A DNA stretch of 64,000 nucleotides from contig BSBK01006751.1 in assembly GCA_027943335.1 (NCBI GenBank), positions 712,501-776,500 of the forward strand, given 5' to 3'. Position numbers and translations under genes: made by a program. This document shows positions 11,413 to 22,913 of the stretch, piece after piece. Below the pieces are notes generated by a model. The model was not told the origin of the DNA. It made no database searches and saw only the letters and a program-made list of their open reading frames with translations. Source of the stretch: Chamaecyparis obtusa (lineage: Eukaryota; Streptophyta; Pinopsida; Cupressales; Cupressaceae). Every line of letters starts with the position of its first letter. Positions within the stretch are counted from its first letter, which is position 1.

Positions 11413-12199
11413 CTTTTCTTATTGCATCATCTATAAATGTAACATAATACAGAGAGCCACCAAGAGAAGATACCTAAGCTGGCTGCCATACATCTGTATG
11501 TACAAGCTCTAATTTCTCATTTTTCTTTTCCTTCCCACTCTTCACAAAACTAACTCTCTTTTGTTTTCCATACACACAACTTTCACAAAAATCCATATTG
11601 ACACATTTCAGATCTGGTATAACTTTCTTTGATTGAAGTAATTTCATACCTTTTTCACTCATTTTCCCAAGTCTATTGTGCCATAGTGTTGCGCCAGACT
11701 CTACAACAACTGTTTGATGTTCTTCCTTCTCAATTGCAACAATTGTTCTTGAACATTCATTTTTCTCTGAAATAATTAAAGTAGAAAGAACAATATGACC
11801 TATACAAAGATATAAGGTGCCTACTTTAACACCTTTTTCTACTACTAGGGAACCTTTTGAAACCTTCCAATTTCTATCATTAAAAGTAACTGTGCAACCC
11901 TCATCACCCAGTTTCCCTACTGAAATTAAATTCCTACTCAGCCTTGGAACATGTTTTACCTCTTGTAGTAGCCAATGATTCCCATTCTGCAACTTAATCT
12001 TAATTTTTCCCTTTCCAACAATCTGACAGGGTTCATTATCTCCCAAATAAACTAGCCCAAAATCTCCTTGCACATAATCAAGAAAATAATCTCTATGGGG
12101 TCTAGAATGAAATGAAGCCCCTGAATCTAAAACCCATGAATCATCAACACTTTCTAAAGAAAGAAGAAAAACATCCTCTTTGGATTTATTACTTACCAC
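11413..12199 (-). pseudogene. copia-A protease and integrase N-terminal part, decayed
   Basis: A 241-codon minus-strand frame starts after the lost zinc-knuckle region. It contains the aspartic protease motif WVLDSGASFHS (catalytic DSGA kept), then VYLGDNEPCQIVGKGKIKIK and VKHVPRLSRNLISVGKLG. The pre-integrase zinc-binding domain follows (LWHNRLGKMSEKG, then CVNMDFCESCVYGKQKRVSF), then LELVHTDVW with the first catalytic Asp of integrase. The frame ends in a stop close to the junction with the nested element, and the remaining core lies beyond 8367. It is about 90 percent similar to the copia-B protein in the same region. Confidence 0.88.
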
Positions 12200-13005
12200 A
12201 TTTGCCTCCTTGTTACCTTCTTGTTTGTCTCCTTTTTTCTTTCAAGACCAGCAATCTTTCTTCTTATGACCTGGTTTTCCATAGTACCAGTAATCATTTG
12301 GTCCTTTGGATTCATACCTCTTTCCCTTTTATTTTCCTCTTGATTTAACATGATTTCCAAAAAAAATTCCTCTCTCATTTGTTATGCCTCTGCTTTGTGT
12401 GGTCAAGACACTTTTGGATGTAGATCCACATAAGCTTTTCCTATGATTTTCCTCACTCAAAATCACACCGATAACATCATCAAATTTTAGGGTATTAGAA
12501 CCAGAAACAAAGTTACTAGAAACCATTAGCAAGCCATTCCAGCTTTCAGGAAAAGAACACAAAATCAAGAGAGCCCTAACTTCTTCATTAAAAATAATAT
12601 TTACTAAAGATAATTGACTGGTAACCATATTAAACTCATTCAAATGATTAGTAACAGATCCACCTTATGCCATCTTCATATTAAATAAGCGCTTCATGAG
12701 AAATACCTTATTTGAAGCAGAGGGTTTTTCATACAACCTTACTAGGGTTTCCATCAACTCTTCAATTATCTTCACTTTTGTAATATTAAAAGCCATTGAT
12801 TGTGTTAGGCATAATCAAATACTTCCAAGTGCCTTTCTGTCAAGAATATCCCATTCCTCATCATCATTATTGACGGTTTCTTGGATTTTCCTTCCAATGG
12901 TCGCCATAGATCCTTTTGATATAGATAGTCCTCCATTTTCATTTTCCATAACTGAAAGTTTTGCCCATTAAACTTCTCAACCTTCATCTTTCCATCATCT
13001 TCCAT
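12193..13005 (-). pseudogene. copia-A gag, decayed
   Basis: The start ATG is at 13005, giving a protein that begins MEDDGKMKVEKFNGQNFQLW, the usual copia gag start (FNGQNF.LWK). Further fragments are EEVRALLILCSFPESWNGLL and FDDVIGVILSEENHRKS. The zinc-knuckle region near 12200-12380 is out of frame and damaged. At least two frameshifts and several stops break the gene. The equivalent copia-B gag starts at 49391 with the same plan. Confidence 0.8.
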
Positions 13006-13078
13006 TGATCGCACTCAACCATGAGACTCTCACTAAACTATGAGATCTTCCTACAGAGGATAACTAAAAAACAACCTC

Positions 13079-13090
13079 GCTTTGATACCA
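13079..13090 (-). promoter_or_regulatory. Primer binding site of copia-A
   Basis: On the minus strand TGGTATCAAAGC, one transition away from the initiator-Met site TGGTATCAGAGC, sits two bases from the LTR. Confidence 0.85.
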
Positions 13091-13092
13091 CT

Positions 13093-13553
13093 TGTTAGGA
13101 TTAACAAGGCAAAAAATAATAGTTACATGCAAATATAACCAATATCAAAAAATAATAAACCACACATAAGAGAACACAAGACACAAAGATTTAACACGGT
13201 TCACCCAATCCCTGGGCCACATCCACCAATAGCGAGTCCAATATTCTTATTATCCAATGATTACAACCTGATTGCAATCTACATTCTCTTACAACTCAAT
13301 ACCACTACAAGAAGCTACTAAAAACATACATTATGAAATCCATAACCCTAAGCCATTGTTATACAATATTTTTTACACTTTAGGGTTAGAATTGATTACA
13401 ACATGTCATCCCAAAAATAGCAAAAAAAATCCCCAAAAACAATTTCTCAGGGGTTGCCACCCCCAAACCCCCACTCGGGGCCCGACCTTGAACCCTGATG
13501 AGGATACATGGAGAGTGTATAGTACTTCCTTGATCAGTCACCATAGACCAACA
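13093..13553 (-). repeat. copia-A right LTR (5' LTR of the element)
   Basis: 461 bp, TGTTAGGATTAAC to CCAACA with both termini intact. It keeps the C/G-rich segment near 13450-13490 that is also present in the left LTR of copia-B. Confidence 0.92.
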
Positions 13554-16500
13554 ATAGATATAATTAATGAAGAAAATTAGAAAGGTAATGAAAAAAATAG
13601 TGGGAAGGAAAGTTCATTAGGTAATGAGAATATTGGAATGTCACAGACATTGTGGAATGTTGTGGGTAGGGTTTTAGCTGACGCGAGAGAAAAATTTCCA
13701 ATGTAAGTCAATCAAAATGGTGGGTAAAGAATTGTAGGAAGCAGAACAAAGCAAGCCATAACACAGGGGACTGCAAACAAAAAACAATGATAGCAAACCA
13801 AATTGAAACCCTAATATCTTTATATAGTCATTAATAGGCGTAGAATATTTTTCTCTAATTACCACTTGACCATACAATGAAGCTATTAGCATAGCTATCT
13901 CCCCAAACCTATTGTAATTGTAGAAATAAATCTGATTGAGTTGCATAAATTCAACTCTATGAATGATCTTGGCTTCTCTCTTTTGAGGGTATTGGTGGTG
14001 ATAGGGGCAAGGTTTTTTCACAAGATTATAAATGTGCATCCTAAAACCTATAACTCTATCGAAAACTTATAAAAATTCCATCTCTAATGCTTCCAAATAG
14101 ACAGATTTCAACCAAACCTTAATTTTGGATTGAGATAGGAAGGTTTAGGACTCAAGAACCACATCAAAATTATTTACCTATTCTTTGGAAGAAGGTCGAT
14201 AGGCCCTTCCATCGAGGTGTTGTTTGCAAACATTTTACATTCACAGAGGTACTATATTCAACAACAAGGGGCTACATTGATACTCCCTCTACTATGCTCT
14301 ATGTGTCTATTTGATCTTCACGCTAGGTATGGATTGAATTTATTACCTTTTAAAGTGAACTAATTTCTTTTATCACAACAATTTGTTATGATTTATTTGG
14401 TGAATATTTAATAGCTAGATTTTGTTTTCCATATGAAATGCATTTTAGATATAGAATCATTATCCTTATAACAAAAATTATGCTGGAGCATGCTATGAAT
14501 AATTAATAATTATACATAATGTTCATCAAATAATTTTTTGAGGTTCCAGAAGTTTGCAGGATTTTTATTTTGGGTCTTTAGACAATTTGTGTTAAGATGC
14601 CATATAAGCCTTTAAAAATAAGAATAATAGCTTCTTATATTTAGAGTCTAAGTTCATTAGAAATTAGAGGATATCAGAGAACATTATTAGTTAGAAGTCA
14701 TAGGTAATAAATGATTTCAACTTCAAGTATAGATTTGGTCCACTGCTCCTTAGGCCCATTTCTGGTTTGCACTTTAACAAATTGGAAAACTGCATTTCAT
14801 AATAAATTGGATTTTTATGGGTTCCAATTTAGAATAATATAAATTAAAAACAAGAACTACAATTCTCACTGAATTTTGGAATGAGATGCAAACTCCTTTA
14901 TTCTAATGGACTAATCTCTCTATTATACCTAGATGGGGTACCCAATTAGATAAATTTTCTCATGACTGAATAAATTTGGGGTTTTTATAGAATGAAGTTA
15001 AATAAATCATTGGGTTTTAAAAGAAATTGACTCTACTCAAATGAATCATGAACACAAATATGATTGTTCGACACTTTAGTCTTTAGGGTCTTTAATTATG
15101 TTTAACTTTTTAAAACAAGTTGGGCCTAAAACTAATTGAGTTGAGCAAAAAAGTTCTACGGAAAATATAGAAATCATGTAGAATGTTATGCTAAATTTTG
15201 TCAAACTTGCATCTTGAATGAATCAAGGTGGAAAAACTTGTTGTTTCTCTCTCATGCCGAAACCTAGCAAGTCTATAATAAATGCATAGATTGAAAATAA
15301 TACCTTTAAGCATGTAACATTTTCCATAGCTAATATCTATACTAAACGGATCATACAATTTATTAATTCTTTTATATATATCTTATGGTAGGATTATACC
15401 AATTCTTCTCTAGCCAATATACAAGCATCTAATAGTCAACCATGTTTATTTTCTATTATTAAATAGATCTTTACAATTTGGAAAACATGGTCTAATCACT
15501 ATTATTTTCTTAGACTTTTTGTTTGCATCTTGCCATCATCAAGTGCTGTAGAAACATTTAGTCCACCTTAACACATGCACAAAAAAAGACCTCATGTACT
15601 TGAAATGAACATATCAGTGCAAAACAAATGGAAACATGCAAAAGAAAAAAAATAGTAGCTCAATGAAAATGTTGAACATGAAATTCTATGCATTTTATCA
15701 ACATTGCTCTGGAAATATCTTCCTATGAATGTGTTGATCTAAAATCGAAGTCACTAAGGAAGTTCCTACCTTACAATTAAGCTATAATCATGCTCACCTT
15801 TACAATTTTATATTAGTGCCCACCTTGAAGATTATTAAAATAAAAATATGAAGTTTAAGTGGCCATCTACAAGATTGTAAGAATGGATAATTCTCTTTAC
15901 CCAATACACTATTGTAAAATCATTGTCTCAATGAATAGTTTTAGTGAATTTGCGAGGGAAAGTGATGTAGTTCTCCAAAATTGATGAAATCCTGATATGC
16001 TTTTGGATGTTGGTGCTATTAGAAATTGTTGTCATAGGTCTCTCTCATGCAATTTACAATGTAGAGATGTGTTATCCTACCTCATATATTGCCATAAGTT
16101 TTACAATTTTAAATTTATGAATTAATAATATCATAAATAATAGATACAAATGACAACCTTATTGAATGGACTTGGGAAATTTGAAAGCACTAGATTGACT
16201 ATTGACAATAATGTATGCAGAGGCATTAGAAAAAAACATAATAATGAATTGAATGAATTGAGGCTCTAATCTACTTAAATTAAACATTCTTTCAAATTGG
16301 ATATGACCATTCTTTAAGCCTTTCTTTCTTTCTTTTGATGATTAAATTTGATTTTAATTTTGGTTTTTTCCTTGAACAACATTAGAACATTTGCCTAACT
16401 GCTTAAATACTGACTAGTGCCTTATCCATTTGTTATTATCACATAGTCACAGAGTTATAATGGATATTGTGATCTATTTTCTCACTTTGTAAGTAAATAT

Positions 16501-17124
16501 ACCAGTTGTGATCAGAAAACCTTATACTTATAAAATCCTTTACGATATTTTGTGATCTTATCAAATCATAGAAGCATTTTACTCAATTCCTTGATCCAAT
16601 AGCAACAATGAAATACCATACAAGGTAGAAAAGTTGCAAATGAAATTCAAGACTTTCTCAAATAGTCATAAAATCAACAAAACAATAATAAAAGGTGATA
16701 AGATTTTTGACACAAATATTCTTACAATGCTTTTGTATTAATCTCTTTGAGAAAGGTACATTCACTATATTGCTTTGCAAAACTTGACAAAATAACTCAG
16801 AGACAAAGAATAACATCTTTCTTCATTAAATCTTGAAAAAAAATAAAAAATATAGACATTAATATTTTGTCACTGTACACAGTATGGACCAACCTACTAT
16901 GACACAAGAGTGCTTTCAAAAAAATAAAAAAATAGACCCTTCTTCCCAGCCTTGGAAACCCTTTATAGAATAGGGCTGAAACAAGCTTCAAAACATAGGA
17001 AGGTACACATGTCACATTACAATAGGATATACAATAATTTTCCACAACATGACAAAAGTTCACTATAAAAAACTCTCCTCTAACGAAAAGCAAGGCAACC
17101 ACACAATCAAGAGAATCATTCTTG
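13554..17124. other. Unassigned intergenic DNA
   Basis: No gene, LTR or known transposon motif was recognised on either strand. The two longest frames (minus strand, 13674-14039 and 16797-17150) have no motif or similarity to other parts of the window. The second overlaps the 3' end of gene D and may be its untranslated tail. Confidence 0.5.
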
Positions 17125-20101
17125 TGTTGATTTTGGCCCCACCTAGACACTTGTCACTTCTTGACTGAACTTTGATGCCCACTCATTGAAAATAACATCA
17201 TTTGACCATTCAAACTACAAAACCTTTTTATCCTCTTCAATCAGGTGCTTACACCTTTCCTTTAACTATTTTGCCTTCATTCCCAAGGAATCAAAATACA
17301 TCCTTGTAGTCACTATTTCCTCAATTACCCTATCGAATAAGTAGTTATCATCATTAACAATAATATTATTGATCTTTGAGGTGAGGGATGCATCCAATTC
17401 CTCCATCCATTCCTCTTAGGTTTTGATCTCTTTTAGGACTTTCAAAATGCATGCGAATAGATCAAAACTTTTACTAGAATATTCCAAAAGAAGGAATCTA
17501 GACTCACTTTGCACAGAGTCCCTAGAAATATCTAACTCCAATAGTCATGTTGTATGATCATAGGTTTGTTCCACTATAGCATATACTTGTGTCTCATCCT
17601 TATCTTCTAAGTATATCTCCTCCATTTTATTTTATCTACTAGTCCACTTATGCAGGATCTCCTCTAATTTATAATTATCTTCTTTAAAAGAATTTAAAAT
17701 ATCTAAAAGCTTAGAAATCCTATAATAAACAAACCTAGTGTCCATAGTACTAAGAAGATGTAGAATGGTGCCATTAATCTACTCCTCATACCTTCTCACA
17801 ACTTCTACTTCCAAGGCCTTAAGCTTTTCCTTCTCATCTTGTAACTCCTCTTCAAATTGAGCATCAAGGGGCATGTGAGAGGGGGAATATAGATTATTGG
17901 GCTTGAAATAGGTGATGGTTCATGTGATGATGTGATCATTTTTGTTGAAGACTCACCTATTTCCAATTGCAAAGGTGATTTGTCTCCTATCCTAGTAAGC
18001 CTCCCCATTAACTCACTACTTTTTCTCCTCTCAGCATCATAAGCTTTTCACATTTGAGCCTAAGCTCATCCATAACCTGTTTGTCCTTTAATGTTGTGGC
18101 CTTTGGAAAAATTTCTTCATGTACAATTATGTCAATGGCCTCCACCACTAGGGTCTCACTCACCCTCCTAACCATTAAACCACCCACCAAGTCAATACTT
18201 TGTCCTTCACTCTTCTTTGTTTTATTCTACTTTTGTAATAACCACATTACAAGAGAAACATGGTCATCACTGAAGACCAATCCCTTAGATGCTCCAACGT
18301 CATCCTCTTCTATGTTGTAAGCAATATCAGTTATTTTCCTTACTGCATCAAAAACAACTGCATCTACAATATCCCACTCTGGGAAAATTAGAACACCAGC
18401 ATCCATTATCATTTTTCTTCCCTCTTCAAGGCTAATCTTGCCAAAATTATCTAACATTTCTTTCTTTATTTCCTCTCTAATGGAAGAATCCTCTTTATCA
18501 GGTTGTTCTACTCTTATCTTCTCATATTTTCTTTCAAAATCTGATATGCTCATTCTCCAAGAAAATTGTACAAATTCCCTAGACTTTACAAAATTATCAT
18601 TTGATAAGAATCTACTACAGGACTCCTTGATTACAAGATCAATCTCCTTACCTTCAAATTTTGCCGCTGTTAGATCCATAGGAGGTTCATCTAGTTCCTC
18701 TGGCATTCCCTCTTGTAGCTCAGCATTAGTCAGAACAACATCTCCCACACTACCTAGCTGAACCAATTGTTTTGCTACCTCTTCCTCATTCAAAAATTGG
18801 AGTGGGGACTAAGAGGGTGAGTATGCCTCTTCACTTGATTGGGTAGTATCTTCAATTCTTTTCCTCTTAGGTGAAGGGTCATCTAGAGACTCAAATGCAG
18901 GCCTCTTATATATCTTACAAACCTTAGGTGGTGAGGGTATTTCTTCTAACTTCTTACCCTTATCATCCACATCATGTCTAGATTTCACCACACTATACCC
19001 TGCCCTTAGTTGCAGAATATAAGCTCCTGGGGCTATAGTTGGGATAGACACAATTCTCTTCATTACAACACTAGCCTAATTAGGATTGGCCTCAACCACT
19101 CTAGACTTCTTCTCATTTAAAACACCCATGATTTCCTCAAAGTGTGTCATTAGTTTATTTATCTTTTCACCAAAAGGCCTGATATCCCCTAGAGGGTTGT
19201 ATTTTCTATCAAAATGATTTACAAAATCTAAGGTCCTTTTGTAAAATAACCACTTCACTTTTGTAATCTCCTGCTCTTGGAGAGAGTATTCATTTCTAAT
19301 GATGTCTTCTAGGAAGTGGAATTGATGGGCCATATTCCCTGCCTTTACCCTCAATCTGAACATCTGATAAAATCCTTCTAGATCATAAAATATATCAACT
19401 GATATCCTGATTCCCAAGGGTTTCAAAAAGTTTCCTAATTGTACCCAACCTCCCTTTCCAATCAGAAAATGACTTTCCATAGTAAAGGCTGGAAAAATAG
19501 TACCTATGCCTCTTCTTGTCAACTCCCTTTCCTACAAGAAACCAATCTCAAATAGTATCTCTTCAAGGCCAATCCTCAAGGGAACTTGATATGGAAAAAT
19601 ATGTGGTGTCCCTCTAAAACCATAAACCCTAAAAACTGTCGAGACATGGTATAAGATAATATCTGCCCAATTATGTACAATTTTTAGCTCAGGAGAAAAC
19701 TACTTGGGTCTGATAAAATCTAATAGGGCCTTTGGGATCCTAGGGTTTTGATGTGAGAGAAGTGTCCTCATTCTTGAAGAAAACACGTTATCAAATCTCA
19801 TGAAATTAGCATCAGCTCTATCACAAGACAAGTCCATGCTCCATAGTTTCACTGGTAGCTCCTCCCCATCCTTCTGCTTTACCAAATTCATTTCTTTCCC
19901 AAAGAAAGACTCTCATTTAAACAAGAACATGTGAATAAATAGTGAGTACCACCCAAAGGGTTGATCCACCTTAGCCTTTTCAATGCTAGTTAGTCCATTG
20001 TGAATACAGTCAGCCAAGTAAGGAGCAAAATCAAAATTGACTCCTACCACAAGATGCAAAATTAGAACCATCATGAACATGAAATGGATGGGCATTGGGT
20101 C
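17125..20101 (-). pseudogene. Gene D: large retroelement-type frame of unknown function, main part
   Basis: From 20101 down to 18009 one minus-strand frame runs with only about seven stops, mostly TAG where CAG would fit. After a frameshift near 18008 it continues with a Glu/Lys-rich part to about 17125. Recognisable stretches are NPRIPKALLDFIRPK, TRRGIGTIFPAFTMES, a basic segment SPKRKRIED and, towards the end, coiled-coil-like sequence. RIPK followed by a LeuLeu or LeuVal pair also occurs in ORF2 of elements B and C, so D may be a distant relative; this is weak evidence. Including 27308-27972 the protein would have about 1,200 residues. No LTR, primer site or gag was found around it. Function not recognised. 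Confidence 0.6.
20097..20101. other. Target duplication of element B, left copy
   Basis: GGGTC here and at 27303-27307. On the minus strand the copy completes the codons for Asp-Pro in gene D. Removing one copy plus the element (7206 bp, a multiple of three) rejoins the D frame. Confidence 0.9.
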
Positions 20102-21112
20102 TGTTGGAAATTTGGTTCAGTTGATTACATAGATGTTGTCATTATGGCAGCATATGATCCTTATGAAGATCGCACAAGTCAGAGAGAAAGTATGACAGAG
20201 CGCATTGCAAATTTGTCTAAGTGTGAGACAGTGTTTTACTAGTGAACCTGGATACAATTTTTGTTTGCGACATCGACTGGAGTAAGTTCAATGCTTTCAC
20301 ACTTGAAAATAGACTCTATGATGTCTATTTATCACCCATCTTAGAGTGCAAGTCAATACGGCATGTACAGAAGAAGTTATGACAATTTTACCGAAGATAG
20401 TGTGAAGCCGACAGGACATAATATGAAGACAAAACTAGTAAAGAGTTAAGGGATTATTTTGTTTATCAAAATAATGACTTAATAATATAAAGGGATGACA
20501 TCCTAGATGTTAACTCTTGGATAAAGCTATTGGTATAAATGCAAATGTAAATGTAATTGTAATTGTAAGAAAAGTAGAGACAAGCAACAAGTAATTGTAG
20601 TAGTATAATGTGAAGTATATGAAGCATATGTAATAGCGATAGTGAAAGAGTAGTGAAGTGATATTGATGCAAGTAGTATAAGGTTATGTACCTTAACCTA
20701 TTTTGTAATCAGTGTATATTGTACATTACTTGTTTGGGCAGTGGGCTCATCTGGTAATCAAATTTTGTACTACAACTCCTAACAGGGTTGAGGCTTCTAA
20801 CAAGGCCTATAGTCCCTTAATCAGGACTGATACACTATATGCTTGTAATAGACTCCTAACAGGGTCAACATCCTTAACATGATACTTTTGATTAGTGGAT
20901 CTTTCTGGGTACCATCCCCACCGGGGTTTTCCCTTGGCTAGGGTTTCCTCGAGAACAAATAATGTGTTATGAGTTCTTTATTGTTATGCATGTTGTTTAG
21001 CTTGTTATGTTATGCATGTATAAAGATAATCTGTTATATCCATAATTGGGCAAAAGATAAAGTTTGTAGAATACTGATTCACCCCCCCTCTCAGTATTCC
21101 CTATTTCTAACA
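20102..21112 (+). repeat. Element B left LTR
   Basis: Starts TGTTGGAAATTTGG and ends TATTTCTAACA, preceded by a C-run in GATTCACCCCCCCTCTCAG. It carries CTCCTAACAGGG twice (20776-20787 and 20853-20864) and related TTCTAACAAGGC, a motif cluster shared in inverted form with the LTR of element C. Confidence 0.92.
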
Positions 21113-21114
21113 AT

Positions 21115-21126
21115 TGGTATTAGAGC
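21115..21126 (+). promoter_or_regulatory. Primer binding site of element B
   Basis: TGGTATTAGAGC, two bases after the LTR, is the initiator-Met site with one C-to-T change. Confidence 0.85.
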
Positions 21127-21183
21127 TTAGTTACTCATAAAAGAATCATTCAAGGAAAGCCTAGTAGCTTGAGTAAGATCTCT

Positions 21184-22467
21184 ATGGATATGGATCAAAT
21201 ACAGAATAATCTTAAAGAAGCTCTTGAATAGATTGACTTGCTTACTATTGAAAAAGATACTTTGAAAAGAAAGTATGATGATGTGAAGAACCTCATTGAG
21301 AAACTGAAAAACAAATTGGAAGATCTGAGATCTAAAAAAGAATCCAAAGTTTTTGTTGAAGATTGTGATGACAATATGGAAAAAGAAAATGAGATCCTTA
21401 AGCATGAATTAAAGATAGCAAATTTGAAGCTTAGTTTGAAAGATGCAAATGGCAAGAATGAAGCAAATCTAAAATCTAAGAATGAAAGTCTAAAGACTGA
21501 AAATTAAGGACTGAAATCTAAACTTTCTAAAGTAACATCTAAACTTGAGAAAGTTGATTTGCAGTATGATGAACTTGAGAAATACAATAAGATTGTGAAA
21601 GGTGAACTGACTCAATCCAAACAACTTGAAAGGCTATATTCAACTAGTGAGAAGATTGATGAAAAAATGTCCTATCAGAAACCATTCTATGATAAGACTG
21701 GTCTTGGATTCAACACTTTCAAAGAAAATGATGAAGGCAAGGAACCAGATCTAAAGATATCTGAAAGCATGGATGAGAAGAAGCCTGATGAGATCAACAA
21801 ATCTGAAGATACACCTAAAGAAGAAGAATCACTAAAGCAAGAGGAATCACCCAAAGGTATGCAAAGAGAATTAAAAGGTAGATGTTTTTCTTGTAATACT
21901 ATTGGTCCTATGAAGAGAGATTGCACAGGTAAACAATTTAAACCTCTTAATGGTTATTGTTACAATTGTCATGGTTTTGGACATAGAGCTATTAATTGTA
22001 GGAAACCTAAATTTATTGAGAATAATGATGGTAGTAGAATGTTTAGGATTACTAACAATGCAGATAAGAAACTTACTGAAGATATGAACAAAAGAAGTGG
22101 AGTAGTATGTTATAGATGCAACAAGGTTGGACACATTGCTAGAAACTGCAGATCACAAATCAATCAACCTGGACCAAGATATGGAAACAATGGAATTGTT
22201 TGTCAGATATGTAACAAGATTGGACATACAACAAAGTTTTGCAGAATGAACAATAGATTTTTTCATCCTAATCCTAACCCCAAGAATCATGCAAGAAGAA
22301 ATGAAGATGCTAGTAACAGTTAGAAATGATGTTGTAGTAATTCAGATGAAGTAAAGTTTATCAAAAGCATAGATCAAGGAGACATATTCAACATTGAAGG
22401 TAATCAGAAAGGTGAAGTATTGAAAGGTAAGAATGAATCTTTACCTGACCTATCTCAAAGTACTTAA
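21184..22467 (+). pseudogene. Element B gag with four zinc knuckles
   Basis: One frame of 428 codons from ATG 21184 (MDMDQIQNNLKEALE) to TAA 22465, interrupted by TAG at 21229, TAA at 21505, TAG at 22321 and TGA a codon later, with no frameshift. Residues 15-150 are Lys/Glu-rich and coiled-coil-like. Four CCHC knuckles follow at about residues 234-353: CFSCNTIGPMKRDC (zinc His replaced by Pro), CYNCHGFGHRAINC, CYRCNKVGHIARNC and CQICNKIGHTTKFC. The tail contains DEVKFIKS, matched by GEVKFLKA in element C. It would bind RNA and form the particle core. Element C has the same plan, which supports the long frame. Confidence 0.85.
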
Positions 22468-22913
22468 TTCATGTAAATTGCAGTAGAATAGGAACTTAGA
22501 TTTAGTATAGAATTAGATATATGATGAATTGAGTCTTGCGTAGTTAATGCAAGGTAGTTTATGATATTATAATGCTATGGTTAAGAGCACAAAGAAAAAT
22601 ATTATATTTTGCAAGATCGCAAGAAGTTTTAAGTTTTGAAGGTTAGCAGAGACAACTTTTTGGAAAGAAGCAGCAAAAGTATTGAATGCGATGTCAGATC
22701 TAAGTGAGATTGAATCAATAAAAGGTTATGATTGGTATTATTTGATCATCAAAGAGAATTCAAGTGTCAAGTAGATCAAAGAGTAGTGATAGAAAGCATT
22801 TTGCAAGGATTTGGAGAAGAATTGTGTGCTGAATCTACGCAAGCCCTAAAATTGTGAAATTGAGGTATTTTACTTGACAAATCTTTCAATCAGTAAAGGC
22901 ATTTGAAGAAATC
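22468..22913 (+). other. Spacer between gag and ORF2 of element B
   Basis: 446 bp with no frame and no trace of protease, integrase or RT motifs. In element C the same interval is about 350 bp and equally empty. Confidence 0.7.

Larger units (their letters stand above)
5500..13553 (-). mobile_element. copia-A: complete, decayed Ty1/copia LTR retrotransposon
   Basis: The element lies between two LTRs (5500-5956 and 13093-13553) and is flanked by the perfect 5-bp target duplication ATAGA (5495-5499 and 13554-13558). In minus-strand order it has a primer site, gag, protease, integrase, reverse transcriptase, RNase H and a polypurine tract. It is the same family as copia-B (44849-49874): the protein fragments are closely similar along their length. 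It is interrupted in the integrase by a younger gag-only LTR element at 8368-11412. Many stops and frameshifts in every domain show it is dead. Without the nested element it would be about 5 kb, a normal copia size. Confidence 0.93.

Noticed and set aside
13674..14039. Minus-strand frame of 121 codons beside copia-A
   Set aside because: Odd composition, no motif and no neighbouring gene structure; not supported as a gene.
16797..17150. Cys- and Phe-rich minus-strand frame of 117 codons
   Set aside because: It overlaps the end of gene D in another frame and shows no domain; probably untranslated tail.
20466..20672. Minus-strand frame in the B LTR, repeated at 26656-26862
   Set aside because: The repetition only reflects the LTR pair. 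The frame is antisense to the element and has no motif.
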